Origin: Segatella copri DSM 18205
GTDB taxonomy: Bacteria; Bacteroidota; Bacteroidia; Bacteroidales; Bacteroidaceae
Direction of reading: 5' to 3'
Length of the DNA: 64,000 nucleotides
Assembly (NCBI RefSeq): GCF_025151535.1
Contig: NZ_CP102288.1
Span: forward strand, 3,109,501 to 3,173,500
Shown here piece after piece: positions 17,299 to 24,992 of this stretch. The notes under the pieces are model-generated. The model was not told where the DNA came from. It saw only the letters and a program-made list of their open reading frames with translations, and searched no databases. A program made the position numbers and the translations under genes. How positions within the stretch are numbered: position 1 is the first letter of the stretch; each line of letters starts with the position of its first letter.

Positions 17299-17306
17299 TA
17301 TCTTTG
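17299..17306 (+). promoter_or_regulatory. -7 promoter box for the DUF4143-type ATPase
   Basis: TATCTTTG followed by GCACACG lies 26 bp before the ATG at 17332. The -33 region falls inside the last unit of the 23-bp array and has no clear TTTG. Confidence 0.55.
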
Positions 17307-17331
17307 CACACGTAATCAAATATTTGAAAAT

Positions 17332-18603
17332 ATGGAATACAAATATAGAATCGCAGACCAAATGCTGGCAAAGAAACTGGCAAGCAAGGGGGCTATCTTG
17401 ATAGAAGGTCCAAAATGGTGTGGGAAAACTACCACCGCCGAACAGCAGGCTAATAGTATCCTGTATATGGATAATCCTGCCTCATTGGAAACAAATCTAC
17501 AGATGGCAGAGATTGATGCTTCTTTCTTGCTGGAGGGTGATACGCCAAGACTTATTGATGAATGGCAGTTGGCACCCAAACTTTGGGATGCCATCAGATT
17601 TGAGGTTGACCATCGGCATGATGTGGGACAGTTTGTCTTGACAGGCTCTGCTGTACCTGCAGATGAAAAAGATATGCACCATTCTGGAACAGGACGGTTC
17701 AGTTGGCTAACGATGAGACCAATGAGTCTCTATGAATCAGGCGAATCAAACGGAAAGGTGAGTTTGGCACATTTATTTGAAACACCAGAAAAGATAGTTG
17801 CCATTAACAAACTGAAGATAGATGACCTGGCATATCTGATTTGCCGTGGCGGTTGGCCTTTTGCTTGTGGATTACAAGGCGAAGCAGCTTTGGAACAAGC
17901 ATTCGACTATGTGGATGCTGTTATTAAGAAAGATATTTCGCGGGTGGATGGAGTAAATCGTAACGCAACGACTACAAGATTGCTATTGCGTTCATACGCC
18001 CGGAATCAAGGTTCGCAAGCAACCATCGGAACGATAGTGGCTGATATGATGACAAATGATGAAAATGAAATTAGCGTGAAGACAGCAGGTAGCTATCTGG
18101 AAGCCTTGCGCAAGATTTTTGTCATAGAGGATTCCGAAGCCTGGAATCCTAACCTACGCTCCAAGACGGCTATCCGTACTGCAAATACCCGTTACTTTAT
18201 AGACCCGTCTATCGGAACGGCAGTATTGGGACTGGGGCCTAAAGATCTTATCAACGACCTCAATACGATGGGGCTCTTTTTTGAAACCCTTTGTATTCGT
18301 GATTTGCGAGTCTTTGCAGATGCATTAGATGGAGAGGTGTATCATTATCGCGATAAAAATGGATTGGAATGTGATGCTGTTGTGCATCTGCGTAATGGTA
18401 AATATGGACTTGTTGAAGTAAAGTTAGGTGGCGACAAGCTCATTAACGAGGGTGCAGAAAACCTGCTAACTCTTGCCGGTAAAATAAATACAGAAAAAAT
18501 GAATGATCCATCTTTCATGATGGTACTTACGGGAACAGGCGATTTCGCTTATCGAAGAAAAGATGGTGTTTATGTTGTTCCTATCGGGTGCTTGAAAGAT
18601 TAA
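17332..18603 (+). CDS. AAA ATPase with DUF4143 domain
   Basis: A 423-aa protein of the AAA_14/DUF4143 type. Walker A is GPKWCGKTT (about residues 26-34), Walker B is RLIDEWQLAP, and the sensor-like FVLTGSAVPADEK follows. The N-terminal half is the ATPase, and the C-terminal DUF4143 part (about residues 195-400) has the nuclease-like EVKLGG motif in CDAVVHLRNGKYGLVEVKLGG, reminiscent of PD-(D/E)xK folds. These ATPases are abundant and variably present in Bacteroidota; their role is not established. It is a single gene between the ThiD-AraC regulator and pdxS, so it may be an insertion that separates regulator and target. Confidence 0.88.
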   Translation: MEYKYRIADQMLAKKLASKGAILIEGPKWCGKTTTAEQQANSILYMDNPASLETNLQMAEIDASFLLEGDTPRLIDEWQLAPKLWDAIRFEVDHRHDVGQFVLTGSAVPADEKDMHHSGTGRFSWLTMRPMSLYESGESNGKVSLAHLFETPEKIVAINKLKIDDLAYLICRGGWPFACGLQGEAALEQAFDYVDAVIKKDISRVDGVNRNATTTRLLLRSYARNQGSQATIGTIVADMMTNDENEISVKTAGSYLEALRKIFVIEDSEAWNPNLRSKTAIRTANTRYFIDPSIGTAVLGLGPKDLINDLNTMGLFFETLCIRDLRVFADALDGEVYHYRDKNGLECDAVVHLRNGKYGLVEVKLGGDKLINEGAENLLTLAGKINTEKMNDPSFMMVLTGTGDFAYRRKDGVYVVPIGCLKD

Positions 18604-18866
18604 AATAAGGTTCATTTTACTTCTTGCCTGGTAACGGTACTAAGTTGCATCAGCGCTTCTTGATTTTCAATCAAAGTCCAATTTAGAGCGAGTTAGTATT
18701 TTTAACAGCTTTCCTCCTCTTTATATATTCAGGAATATCTCTTATATATTTGCGAATCTCTCTTTATACAAAATGACTCAATGTTTGCAGAAAATGGAAC
18801 ATTTTTTTCTGTTTTCAGTGAAAAATGTTTCCTTTGCAGCCGTAATTGAATAAAAATATAAGAATT
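18604..18866. other. Intergenic region before pdxS
   Basis: No gene or clear array is seen. The stretch is AT-rich near 18720-18830. A degenerate -7 box TTCCTTTG lies at 18829-18836 (T instead of the usual A at position 2), followed by GCAGCCG, about 30 bp before the pdxS ATG. Any site for the ThiD-AraC regulator would be expected here, but none can be defined by eye. Confidence 0.4.
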
Positions 18867-19742
18867 ATGGCAGAAAATAGACAAGAATTGAACCGCAACT
18901 TGGCTCAGATGCTCAAGGGTGGTGTGATTATGGACGTAACAACTCCAGAACAGGCAAAAATCGCAGAGGCAGCAGGTGCATGCGCAGTAATGGCTTTGGA
19001 ACGTATTCCAGCTGACATCCGTGCAGCAGGTGGTGTTTCACGTATGAGCGACCCTAAGATGATCAAGGGTATTCAGGAGGCTGTTTCTATCCCTGTAATG
19101 GCTAAGTGCCGCATCGGTCACTTCGCTGAGGCTCAGATTCTTCAGGCTATCGAAATCGACTATATTGACGAGAGCGAGGTGCTCTCTCCAGCTGATAATG
19201 TTTATCACATTGACAAGACTCAGTTTGACGTACCATTCGTTTGTGGTGCCAAGAACCTGGGTGAGGCGCTCCGCCGTATTGCTGAGGGTGCTACGATGAT
19301 CCGTACCAAGGGTGAGCCAGGAACAGGTGATGTGGTTCAGGCTGTTACCCACATGCGTATGATGCAGAGCGAAATCCGCCGCCTGGTTTCTATGAGCGAG
19401 GATGAACTTTACGAGGCAGCCAAGCAGTTGCAGGCTCCTTACGACCTGGTGAAGTATGTTCACGAGAACGGCAAGTTGCCAGTGGTTAACTTCGCTGCCG
19501 GTGGTGTGGCTACTCCAGCTGATGCTGCCCTGATGATGCAGCTCGGTGCCGAGGGTGTATTCGTAGGCTCTGGAATCTTCAAGAGCGGTAACCCAGCTAA
19601 GCGTGCCCAGGCTATCGTGAAGGCAGTTACCAACTACAACGACCCTAAGATGCTGGCTGAGTTGAGCGAGGACCTCGGTGAGGCAATGGTAGGTATCAAT
19701 GAGCAGGAGATAGCTTTGCTCATGGCTGAAAGAGGTAAGTAA
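18867..19742 (+). CDS. pdxS: Pyridoxal 5'-phosphate synthase subunit PdxS
   Basis: The synthase subunit builds PLP from ribose 5-phosphate, glyceraldehyde 3-phosphate and ammonia in the DXP-independent pathway. It shows [17 protein letters not shown] with the Asp of the active site, [34 protein letters not shown] with the Schiff-base Lys, [13 protein letters not shown], the phosphate loop [11 protein letters not shown], and [32 protein letters not shown]. Length 291 aa is normal. An in-frame TTG at 18846 exists, but ATG 18867 gives the family's usual MAENR start. The stop overlaps the pdxT start by one base, so the two are translationally coupled. Confidence 0.97.
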   Translation: MAENRQELNRNLAQMLKGGVIMDVTTPEQAKIAEAAGACAVMALERIPADIRAAGGVSRMSDPKMIKGIQEAVSIPVMAKCRIGHFAEAQILQAIEIDYIDESEVLSPADNVYHIDKTQFDVPFVCGAKNLGEALRRIAEGATMIRTKGEPGTGDVVQAVTHMRMMQSEIRRLVSMSEDELYEAAKQLQAPYDLVKYVHENGKLPVVNFAAGGVATPADAALMMQLGAEGVFVGSGIFKSGNPAKRAQAIVKAVTNYNDPKMLAELSEDLGEAMVGINEQEIALLMAERGK

Positions 19743-20311
19743 TGAGAATAGCAGTATTAGCTTTACAAGGCGCTTTTGCTGAGCACAGACAGAAGTTGGC
19801 TCAGTTGGGCGTGGATAGTTTCGAGGTTCGCCAGTTGAAGGATTGGAACCAGCCAAAGGATGGCTTGATTATTCCGGGCGGTGAGAGTACTACCCAGGCG
19901 AAACTCTTGAATGAATTGGGATTGATGGATCCAGTGAAGGTGGCGATTGCTGCCGGCTTGCCAGTTTATGGTACCTGTGCCGGTTTGATTCTTCTTGCCA
20001 AGAAGATTGAGGGCGAGCCTAGCCAGCGCATTGCTTCGATGGACATCACGGCTTTGAGAAATGCCTACGGTCGCCAGTTGGGCAGTTTCTACATCGAGGC
20101 TCCGATGAAGGGCATCGAGGGAAATATCCCAATGACTTTCATCCGTGCCCCTTATATTAAAGAGGTGTGGGGAGATGCTGAGGTTCTTGCTGAGGTAGAT
20201 GGCAAGATTGTGGCTGCCCGCCAGGGTAACCAGCTCGTTACCGCCTTTCATCCTGAACTGAACGAAAGTCTGGAGATTCATAAGTATTTTCTGGGGATGT
20301 GCAGCAAGTAG
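19742..20311 (+). CDS. pdxT: Pyridoxal 5'-phosphate synthase glutaminase subunit PdxT
   Basis: The glutaminase subunit supplies ammonia to PdxS. Typical motifs are visible: [15 protein letters not shown] at the N-terminus, IPGGESTT, the nucleophile Cys in VYGTCAGLILLA, and the His-Glu pair in TAFHPELNE. The length of 189 aa is normal. It overlaps pdxS by one base. A 22-bp repeat array begins right at its stop codon. Confidence 0.97.
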   Translation: MRIAVLALQGAFAEHRQKLAQLGVDSFEVRQLKDWNQPKDGLIIPGGESTTQAKLLNELGLMDPVKVAIAAGLPVYGTCAGLILLAKKIEGEPSQRIASMDITALRNAYGRQLGSFYIEAPMKGIEGNIPMTFIRAPYIKEVWGDAEVLAEVDGKIVAARQGNQLVTAFHPELNESLEIHKYFLGMCSK

Positions 20312-20448
20312 GCTTCATCCAGAGATGAAACTTATTTCGTTGCCCGATGAAACAGGCTTCATGGGCACATGAAGCTACATAGCAAAGTATCTTAGGATAC
20401 ATTGCCAAGTATCTTAAGATACATGAGCAAGTATCCTAAGATACTTTT
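20311..20448. repeat. Tandem 22-bp repeat array 4
   Basis: Six units start at 20311, 20333, 20355, 20377, 20399 and 20421, all 22 bp. The first and third share GGCTTCAT...ATGAA; the last three share ACAT-GCAAGTATC-TAAGAT and make the perfect dyad GTATCTTAAGATAC across unit ends. Two sequence families are thus placed on one 22-bp grid. The array begins at the pdxT stop codon and ends in a T-run, so it may also serve as its transcript 3' end. Confidence 0.88.
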
Positions 20449-20482
20449 TTATTGAATGTCTGATACTTTTTTCCGATAAATG

Positions 20483-20514
20483 TTTGCCGTTTACAAATAT
20501 TCATCGTATCTTTG
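20483..20514 (+). promoter_or_regulatory. Promoter of the second AAA ATPase gene
   Basis: TTTG at 20483-20486 and TATCTTTG at 20507-20514, spaced by 20 bp, fit the Bacteroidota consensus very well. The start codon is about 42 bp downstream. Confidence 0.75.
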
Positions 20515-20555
20515 CATTATGAAATCTTCGTTACGTAAAACTCATAATGATGTAA

Positions 20556-21683
20556 ATGCTTATGGTACAGTTAAATCCTTTTATTATTGAAGGCTATCTT
20601 TCGCCGGAATATTTCTGTGATAGGGTAGAGGAAACAGCTCTTCTTACCCGCCATTTGACCAATCGGTGCAATGTCGCATTGATTGCACCAAGACGTCTGG
20701 GTAAGTCGGGACTGATTTATAATTGTTTTCAGAAGGAAAACATCCGTGAGCAGTATCATTGCATCTATATTGATATTTATGATACGAAGAATTTGAACGA
20801 ATTCGTCTATGCGCTGGGCAAGGGAATCCTGACGGCACTCAAGCCAAAGGGCAGGAAAGTATGGGAATTTTTCCTGAATATGCTCCAGTCTCTGAAGTCA
20901 ACTATCACTTTTGACATCAATGGAAATCCGGAGTGGAGTGTTGGTTTGGGAGATATTCAGGCTCCGGATATTACGCTGGATGAGATCTTCGCTTATCTCG
21001 AACAGGCAGATAAACCTTGTCTGGTGGCGATAGATGAGTTTCAGACAGTTGCAAACTATCCAGAGAAAACCGTTGAGGCAACCTTGCGTAAGCGAATACA
21101 GAATTGCCACAATGCAAACTTTGTCTTTTCTGGCTCCAAGCGCCACATGATGGCATTGATGTTTACTTCCCAGTCACGCCCGTTCTATCATAGTTCGAGT
21201 ATCATGGGGTTGGAGGCAATCAATGAGCAGACTTACCTGGATTTTGCCAATCACCATCTTGCCAGGAACAATAAAGAGATAAGTGCAGCGGCTTTTACCT
21301 ATTTATATCATCATTTCGATGGCATTACCTGGTATATTCAGTATGTACTCAATATGCTTTATACTTCAATTTCTGATAGGTCTTTGTTGCAGGAGGATGA
21401 TGTCAGGATGGCGATAGATAGCATCCTTTCCCAGCAACGCTTTGCCTATCAGGCCTTGCTGTATCAGCTTACAGCCAAGCAGAAACAGCTTCTCATAGCC
21501 ATTGCTCAGGAAGGTAAGCCTTCTTCCCTGATGTCGCAAGAGTTCTTGCAGAAGTATCATCTTGGTGCAAGCACCGTGCAGGGAGCTGTCAAGACCTTAC
21601 TGGACAGAGACTTTATCACGCAAGATGAAGGCGTTTACCAATTATGTGACAAGTTTTTGGAGCTGAGCCTGCGAGCTGGTTGA
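20556..21683 (+). CDS. Archaeal-type AAA/STAND ATPase
   Basis: A 375-aa ATPase. Walker A is APRRLGKSGLI (about residues 45-55) and Walker B is CLVAIDEFQTV. The sensor region reads FVFSGSKRHMM, and the C-terminal part (TAKQKQLLIAIAQEGKPSSL...LGASTVQGAVKTLLDRDFIT) is a winged-helix domain. This fits the Archaeal_ATPase (PF01637-like) group. No membrane segment is visible. ATG at 20562 is a minor alternative start. It is monocistronic and flanked by 22-bp arrays on both sides. Function is unknown; roles in stress or mobile-element defence have been proposed for related families but nothing here proves it. Confidence 0.85.
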   Translation: MLMVQLNPFIIEGYLSPEYFCDRVEETALLTRHLTNRCNVALIAPRRLGKSGLIYNCFQKENIREQYHCIYIDIYDTKNLNEFVYALGKGILTALKPKGRKVWEFFLNMLQSLKSTITFDINGNPEWSVGLGDIQAPDITLDEIFAYLEQADKPCLVAIDEFQTVANYPEKTVEATLRKRIQNCHNANFVFSGSKRHMMALMFTSQSRPFYHSSSIMGLEAINEQTYLDFANHHLARNNKEISAAAFTYLYHHFDGITWYIQYVLNMLYTSISDRSLLQEDDVRMAIDSILSQQRFAYQALLYQLTAKQKQLLIAIAQEGKPSSLMSQEFLQKYHLGASTVQGAVKTLLDRDFITQDEGVYQLCDKFLELSLRAG

Positions 21684-21876
21684 GTAAGTAAAAGATACGT
21701 CTGAGTAAGCGAAATGAAGCGGCAGAGTGAGCCTACTGATATATCTGAATAAGCCTACAGATATGACTGAGCAAGCACAAGGATATGACTGAACAAGCAC
21801 AAGGATTCGACTGAGCAAGTGAAAGAATACGTTTGCTCAGGTTCAAGAAGTTTGAATATCAGGTTAAAGGAGTATG
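21679..21876. repeat. Tandem 22-bp repeat array 5
   Basis: Units start at 21679, 21701, 21723, 21745, 21767, 21789 and 21811, all 22 bp, with two weaker ones at 21833 and 21855. The common core is CTGAGCAAGC-CAAGGATATGA. The array begins at the stop codon (21681-21683) of the AAA ATPase gene. It continues on the same side into the palindromic repeat at 21895-21985. Confidence 0.85.
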
Positions 21877-21894
21877 TATCTAAGAGATTCCCCA

Positions 21895-21985
21895 CTAGGC
21901 TCAGCAGCTCTGCTGAGCCTAGTCAGCAGGTCTGCCGACTGCAGTCAGCACATCTGCCGAGCCTAGTGGCAACACCCTATAATCG
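21895..21985 (-). repeat. Dispersed triple-palindrome repeat, copy 1
   Basis: Three palindromes are centred at 21908.5, 21930.5 and 21952.5, exactly 22 bp apart. The first is the 28-bp dyad CTAGGCTCAGCAG...CTGCTGAGCCTAG. The outer end reads CAACACCCTATAATCGTAC. The reverse complement of this stretch matches 44411-44501 almost base for base over 63 bp, so it is one dispersed element in two orientations. Confidence 0.9.
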
Positions 21986-22023
21986 TACAACCACACACCT
22001 TTTAGCTGTACGATAATAACCGT

Positions 22024-23325
22024 TTATAACAACTCCGGAAGCTGGAAGAGCTTCACGCTGTTGCTGCCTTTGATGAGGATGTAATGGTCATGAGGCTGGT
22101 TCGCCTTGAGCGCTTCCTTCACCTCCTCTACATTCTGGAACTTGCGGTAGCTGCATGGAATATCCTTGAATTCATCGCCCACCAGCCATACATTCTCCAG
22201 ACCAGCTGTCTGCAATTGGTCTACTACCTTCTGGTGCTCCTCATGGCTCACTTCGCCGAGTTCGCCCATCTGTCCGAGAATCGCCATCTTATGAGGCACA
22301 TCCATCATGCGGAAGTTCTCGATGGCGGCTGCCATGCTCGAAGGGTTGGCATTGTAGGCATCCACCACCAGCTTGTTGTGCGCCGTCTCTTCCAACTGCG
22401 AACGGTTGTTGCTTGGGATGTAGTTCTCCAGGGCATGATCTATCTGCTGAGGCTTCACATCGAAATGAAGACCGATGGTGATGGCAGCAAGCATGTTGTC
22501 GATATTGTAAGAGCCGATGAGATGGGTTTGAACCTCATGCCAGTCGAAACTCTCGGTGCGCCAGCGGAACTTCAGGAAAGGAGCGCAGGAGATGACTTCT
22601 CCCCATACATCGCAGTTTTCATCCTTGCCGTATGTGATGAGGCGGTTGATGTTGCGCTGCTCAGCCATCTGCATCAGATGCTCGTTGTCTGCATTGATGA
22701 AGACGAGGGCATCGTTGGCTGCGAGGTAATCATAGAGCTCTCCCTTGGTCTTCTTTACGCCTTCGAAGCTTCCGAATCCCTGCAGATGGGCACGGCCCAC
22801 GTTGGTAATCATACCGCAGGTTGGTTCCACGTATTCCACGAGTTTTCGAATGTCACCAGGATGGGAAGCACCCATCTCTACAACGGCAATCTCATTCTCT
22901 GGTGAGAGACGGAAGAGGGTCTTTGGTACGCCTACATCATTATTGAAGTTACCCTGGGTGAACATCACGTTGAACTTCTCGCCGAGAACAGCAGAGACGA
23001 GTTCCTTGGTGGTGGTCTTGCCGTTGGTTCCGGTGATGCCTACCACAGGAATATCGAAGTGGCGGCGATGCTCACGGGCTAGTTCCTTGAAGGTGGTGAG
23101 GCAGTCCTCTACGAGGATGTAGCGTTCCTCGCCTTCCTTGGCATACTCTTTTTCATCTACAATCACATAGGCACAGCCTTTCTCCAAAGCCATGTCGGCA
23201 AACTTGTTGCCATCAAACGATGCACCCTTCAAAGCCAGGAAGATGCTGCCCTCTGGGCAGTCGCGGCTGTCAGTGGTAATCACTGGGTGCGCTTGGTAAA
23301 TCTGATAGAGTTCTGAAATATCCAT
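22024..23325 (-). CDS. murF: UDP-N-acetylmuramoyl-tripeptide--D-alanyl-D-alanine ligase MurF
   Basis: The last cytoplasmic Mur ligase, adding D-Ala-D-Ala to UDP-MurNAc-tripeptide. An N-terminal substrate domain (TTDSRDCPEGSIFLALKGASFDGNKFADMAL) is followed by the ATP loop VVGITGTNGKTTTKE, the Mur ligase middle-domain motifs (FNNDVGVPKTLFRL, EMGASHPGDI, TNVGRAHLQGFGS) and the C-terminal domain with VVDAYNANPSSM and ILGQMGELG. The length of 433 aa is normal. It is a single gene here, on the minus strand, with its own promoter. Confidence 0.96.
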   Translation of the reverse strand: MDISELYQIYQAHPVITTDSRDCPEGSIFLALKGASFDGNKFADMALEKGCAYVIVDEKEYAKEGEERYILVEDCLTTFKELAREHRRHFDIPVVGITGTNGKTTTKELVSAVLGEKFNVMFTQGNFNNDVGVPKTLFRLSPENEIAVVEMGASHPGDIRKLVEYVEPTCGMITNVGRAHLQGFGSFEGVKKTKGELYDYLAANDALVFINADNEHLMQMAEQRNINRLITYGKDENCDVWGEVISCAPFLKFRWRTESFDWHEVQTHLIGSYNIDNMLAAITIGLHFDVKPQQIDHALENYIPSNNRSQLEETAHNKLVVDAYNANPSSMAAAIENFRMMDVPHKMAILGQMGELGEVSHEEHQKVVDQLQTAGLENVWLVGDEFKDIPCSYRKFQNVEEVKEALKANQPHDHYILIKGSNSVKLFQLPELL

Positions 23326-23349
23326 AGTCTATAACTGTTATTTTGGGTG

Positions 23350-23357
23350 CAAAAGTA
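23350..23357 (-). promoter_or_regulatory. -7 promoter box for murF
   Basis: CAAAAGTA on the plus strand reads TACTTTTG on the minus strand, matching TAnnTTTG, 25 bp upstream of the murF start codon. Confidence 0.55.
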
Positions 23358-23421
23358 ATCTAAATTATGGACATAACAAACAATTTTCCCAAAAAATGAT
23401 GGTAATCTCGAATATTCTTTC

Positions 23422-23429
23422 TATTTTTG
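23422..23429 (+). promoter_or_regulatory. -7 promoter box for the small-protein/folP/cdaA operon
   Basis: TATTTTTG matches TAnnTTTG and lies 40 bp before the ATG of the 73-aa membrane protein. No strong -33 element is seen. Confidence 0.5.
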
Positions 23430-23468
23430 CAGAAATATTCGATGAATCTTTAGAAAGTGAGGCTCTTT

Positions 23469-23690
23469 ATGGGTAGTAGAGATGAAAAAGATAAAACGAA
23501 AGTAAGGAAGGAAAAGCTGGCAGGCTATTTCTATAATCTATCCCAGTTGATATTTACGGGGACTGGGGTAGGAGGTTTCTTGCCGTTGCTGAAAGGTGAA
23601 GCTACGGTCGGTGATGTCTCTGTATTAATTTTTGGTGTTTTGGCTACAGCTGTTTTTGCAGGTATAGCTAATAAAATTTTAAAATATTGA
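23469..23690 (+). CDS. Small two-segment membrane protein (DUF6722-like)
   Basis: A 73-aa protein with a charged N-terminus (GSRDEKDKTKVRKEK) and two predicted membrane segments, about residues 20-40 (YNLSQLIFTGTGVGGFLPLL) and 48-68 (VSVLIFGVLATAVFAGIAN). The pattern resembles the small DUF6722 family of Bacteroidota, but that assignment is only by look. An in-frame GTG at 23457 would add four residues; ATG 23469 is preferred. It is the first gene of an operon with four micro-proteins, folP and cdaA. Confidence 0.65.
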   Translation: MGSRDEKDKTKVRKEKLAGYFYNLSQLIFTGTGVGGFLPLLKGEATVGDVSVLIFGVLATAVFAGIANKILKY

Positions 23691-23694
23691 TTAT

Positions 23695-23799
23695 ATGAGT
23701 TATTTAGCATTATTTTTTCTGATTTGCTGTATCGTCGGTGGAAGTTTTTTAGCTTGGTTATATACAAAACCAGGCGAGAAATGGTTGAAAGATTTGTAA
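23695..23799 (+). CDS. Single-pass membrane micro-protein, paralogue A
   Basis: A 34-aa ORF: MSYLALFFLICCIVGG, then SFLAWLYTKPGEKWLKDL. One hydrophobic helix (about residues 3-22) is followed by a positively charged amphipathic tail. It begins 4 bp after the stop of the 73-aa gene. Compared with the copy at 23929, most differences in the N-terminal part are synonymous (AGT/AGC, TTA/TTG, TTT/TTC), which argues for selection on the protein. Confidence 0.72.
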   Translation: MSYLALFFLICCIVGGSFLAWLYTKPGEKWLKDL

Positions 23800-23810
23800 A
23801 ATATTAAGTT

Positions 23811-23924
23811 ATGGAAGTTTACAATGGACTATTGTTTTTCTTTGTGGTTGGAACAATCATAGGTGGGAGCTTTCTTGCCTGGACTTATACTAAGCCCGGT
23901 AAAAAATGGCTTAAGGAATTGTAG
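23811..23924 (+). CDS. Single-pass membrane micro-protein, paralogue B
   Basis: A 37-aa ORF: MEVYNGLLFFFVVGTIIGG followed by SFLAWTYTKPGKKWLKEL. It has a different N-terminus from its three neighbours but the same GxSFLAW and TKPGKKWLKEL tail. It lies 11 bp after the first copy. It is too short for default gene finders. Confidence 0.72.
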   Translation: MEVYNGLLFFFVVGTIIGGSFLAWTYTKPGKKWLKEL

Positions 23925-23928
23925 TGTT

Positions 23929-24033
23929 ATGAGCTATTTGGCATTGTTCTTTTTAGTATGCTCGATTTTCGGTCTTGGTTTTATAGCTTGGACTTATACT
24001 AAATCGGGTGAAAAGTGGCTTAAGGAATTGTAG
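23929..24033 (+). CDS. Single-pass membrane micro-protein, paralogue C
   Basis: A 34-aa ORF: MSYLALFFLVCSIFGLG, then FIAWTYTKSGEKWLKEL. Spacing to the previous stop is 4 bp. It is nearly identical to the next copy at the nucleotide level, including the linker, so copies C and D are a recent tandem duplication of about 109 bp. Confidence 0.74.
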   Translation: MSYLALFFLVCSIFGLGFIAWTYTKSGEKWLKEL

Positions 24034-24037
24034 AATT

Positions 24038-24142
24038 ATGAGCTATTTGGCATTGTTCTTTTTAGTTTGCTCAATTTTTAGCCTAAGTTTTATTGCCTGG
24101 ACTTACACAAAGCCAGGTAAAAAGTGGCTTAAGGAGTTATAA
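24038..24142 (+). CDS. Single-pass membrane micro-protein, paralogue D
   Basis: A 34-aa ORF: MSYLALFFLVCSIFSLS, then FIAWTYTKPGKKWLKEL. It ends 4 bp before the folP ATG at 24147. A longer folP frame that starts at TTG 24093 runs through this ORF in another frame, but its N-terminal residues do not look like DHPS, so the micro-protein reading is favoured. Confidence 0.74.
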   Translation: MSYLALFFLVCSIFSLSFIAWTYTKPGKKWLKEL

Positions 24143-24146
24143 TCCG

Positions 24147-24992
24147 ATGGAATATACGATCAATATCAAGGGGCGCTTGATGGATTTGAGTATCCCTCAG
24201 GTGATGGGCATCCTGAACGTTACGCCCGACAGTTTCTACTCTGGCAGTAGAAAACAGACTGAAATGGAGATAGCTCAGAGAGCTAATCAGATTATAGAAG
24301 AAGGTGGAAGCATCATTGATGTGGGCGCTTTCTCCACCCGTCCCGGTGCCGATGAAGTATCGGAAGAGGAGGAGGGAAGACGCCTGAAGTTTGCTCTCGA
24401 CATCGTTCGCAGGGAGCAACCGGATGCTGCCGTCTCCGTAGATACCTATCGCCCAACCTTGGCACGTAAGTGTATCGAGGAGTGGGGAGCCGATATCATC
24501 AACGATGTATCAGAAGGTGGAATTACTGGTATCGCCAATGTACCGCTGGAGCAGAGACAGGAGGAATATCCTGAAATGTTCCGTGTGGTGGGCGAGCTGA
24601 AGGTACCTTATATATTAATGTCGGTGCAGCCTACGCTCGAAACGATGATGAAGGGCTTTGCCAGAGAGGTACAGCAGTTGCGCGACCTGGGAGCCAAGGA
24701 CATCATCCTCGACCCAGGCTTCGGCTTCGGCAAGAATCTCATCCAGAATTATCAGATTTATAATGAGATGGAGAAGTTGAACGTGATGGAACTTCCGGTT
24801 CTGGTAGGCATCTCCCGCAAGAGTATGATATACAAGCTGCTGGGTGGAGATGCTACGACATCGCTCAATGGAACTTCCGTGCTCGACACCATCGCCCTGA
24901 TGAAGGGCGCCAGCATCCTCAGAGTGCACGATGTGAAAGAAGCTGCTGAGGCTGTGAAGATAATAGAAGCAATGAAGGAGGGACGCACATGA
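24147..24992 (+). CDS. folP: Dihydropteroate synthase FolP
   Basis: Condenses the pterin diphosphate with p-aminobenzoate in folate synthesis, in the cytoplasm. Signature motifs: VMGILNVTPDSFYSGS, IIDVGAFSTRPGA (DHPS signature 2), VSVDTYRPTLARKC, INDVSEGG, IILDPGFGFGKN and LVGISRKSMI. Length is 281 aa. ATG 24147 gives the expected MEYTINIKGRLMDLSIPQVMG start. The stop overlaps the cdaA start (ATGA), so they are translationally coupled. Confidence 0.96.
   Translation: MEYTINIKGRLMDLSIPQVMGILNVTPDSFYSGSRKQTEMEIAQRANQIIEEGGSIIDVGAFSTRPGADEVSEEEEGRRLKFALDIVRREQPDAAVSVDTYRPTLARKCIEEWGADIINDVSEGGITGIANVPLEQRQEEYPEMFRVVGELKVPYILMSVQPTLETMMKGFAREVQQLRDLGAKDIILDPGFGFGKNLIQNYQIYNEMEKLNVMELPVLVGISRKSMIYKLLGGDATTSLNGTSVLDTIALMKGASILRVHDVKEAAEAVKIIEAMKEGRT

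Noticed and set aside
22084-22905. 273-aa ORF on the plus strand
   Set aside because: It is antisense to murF, whose frame carries all Mur ligase motifs.
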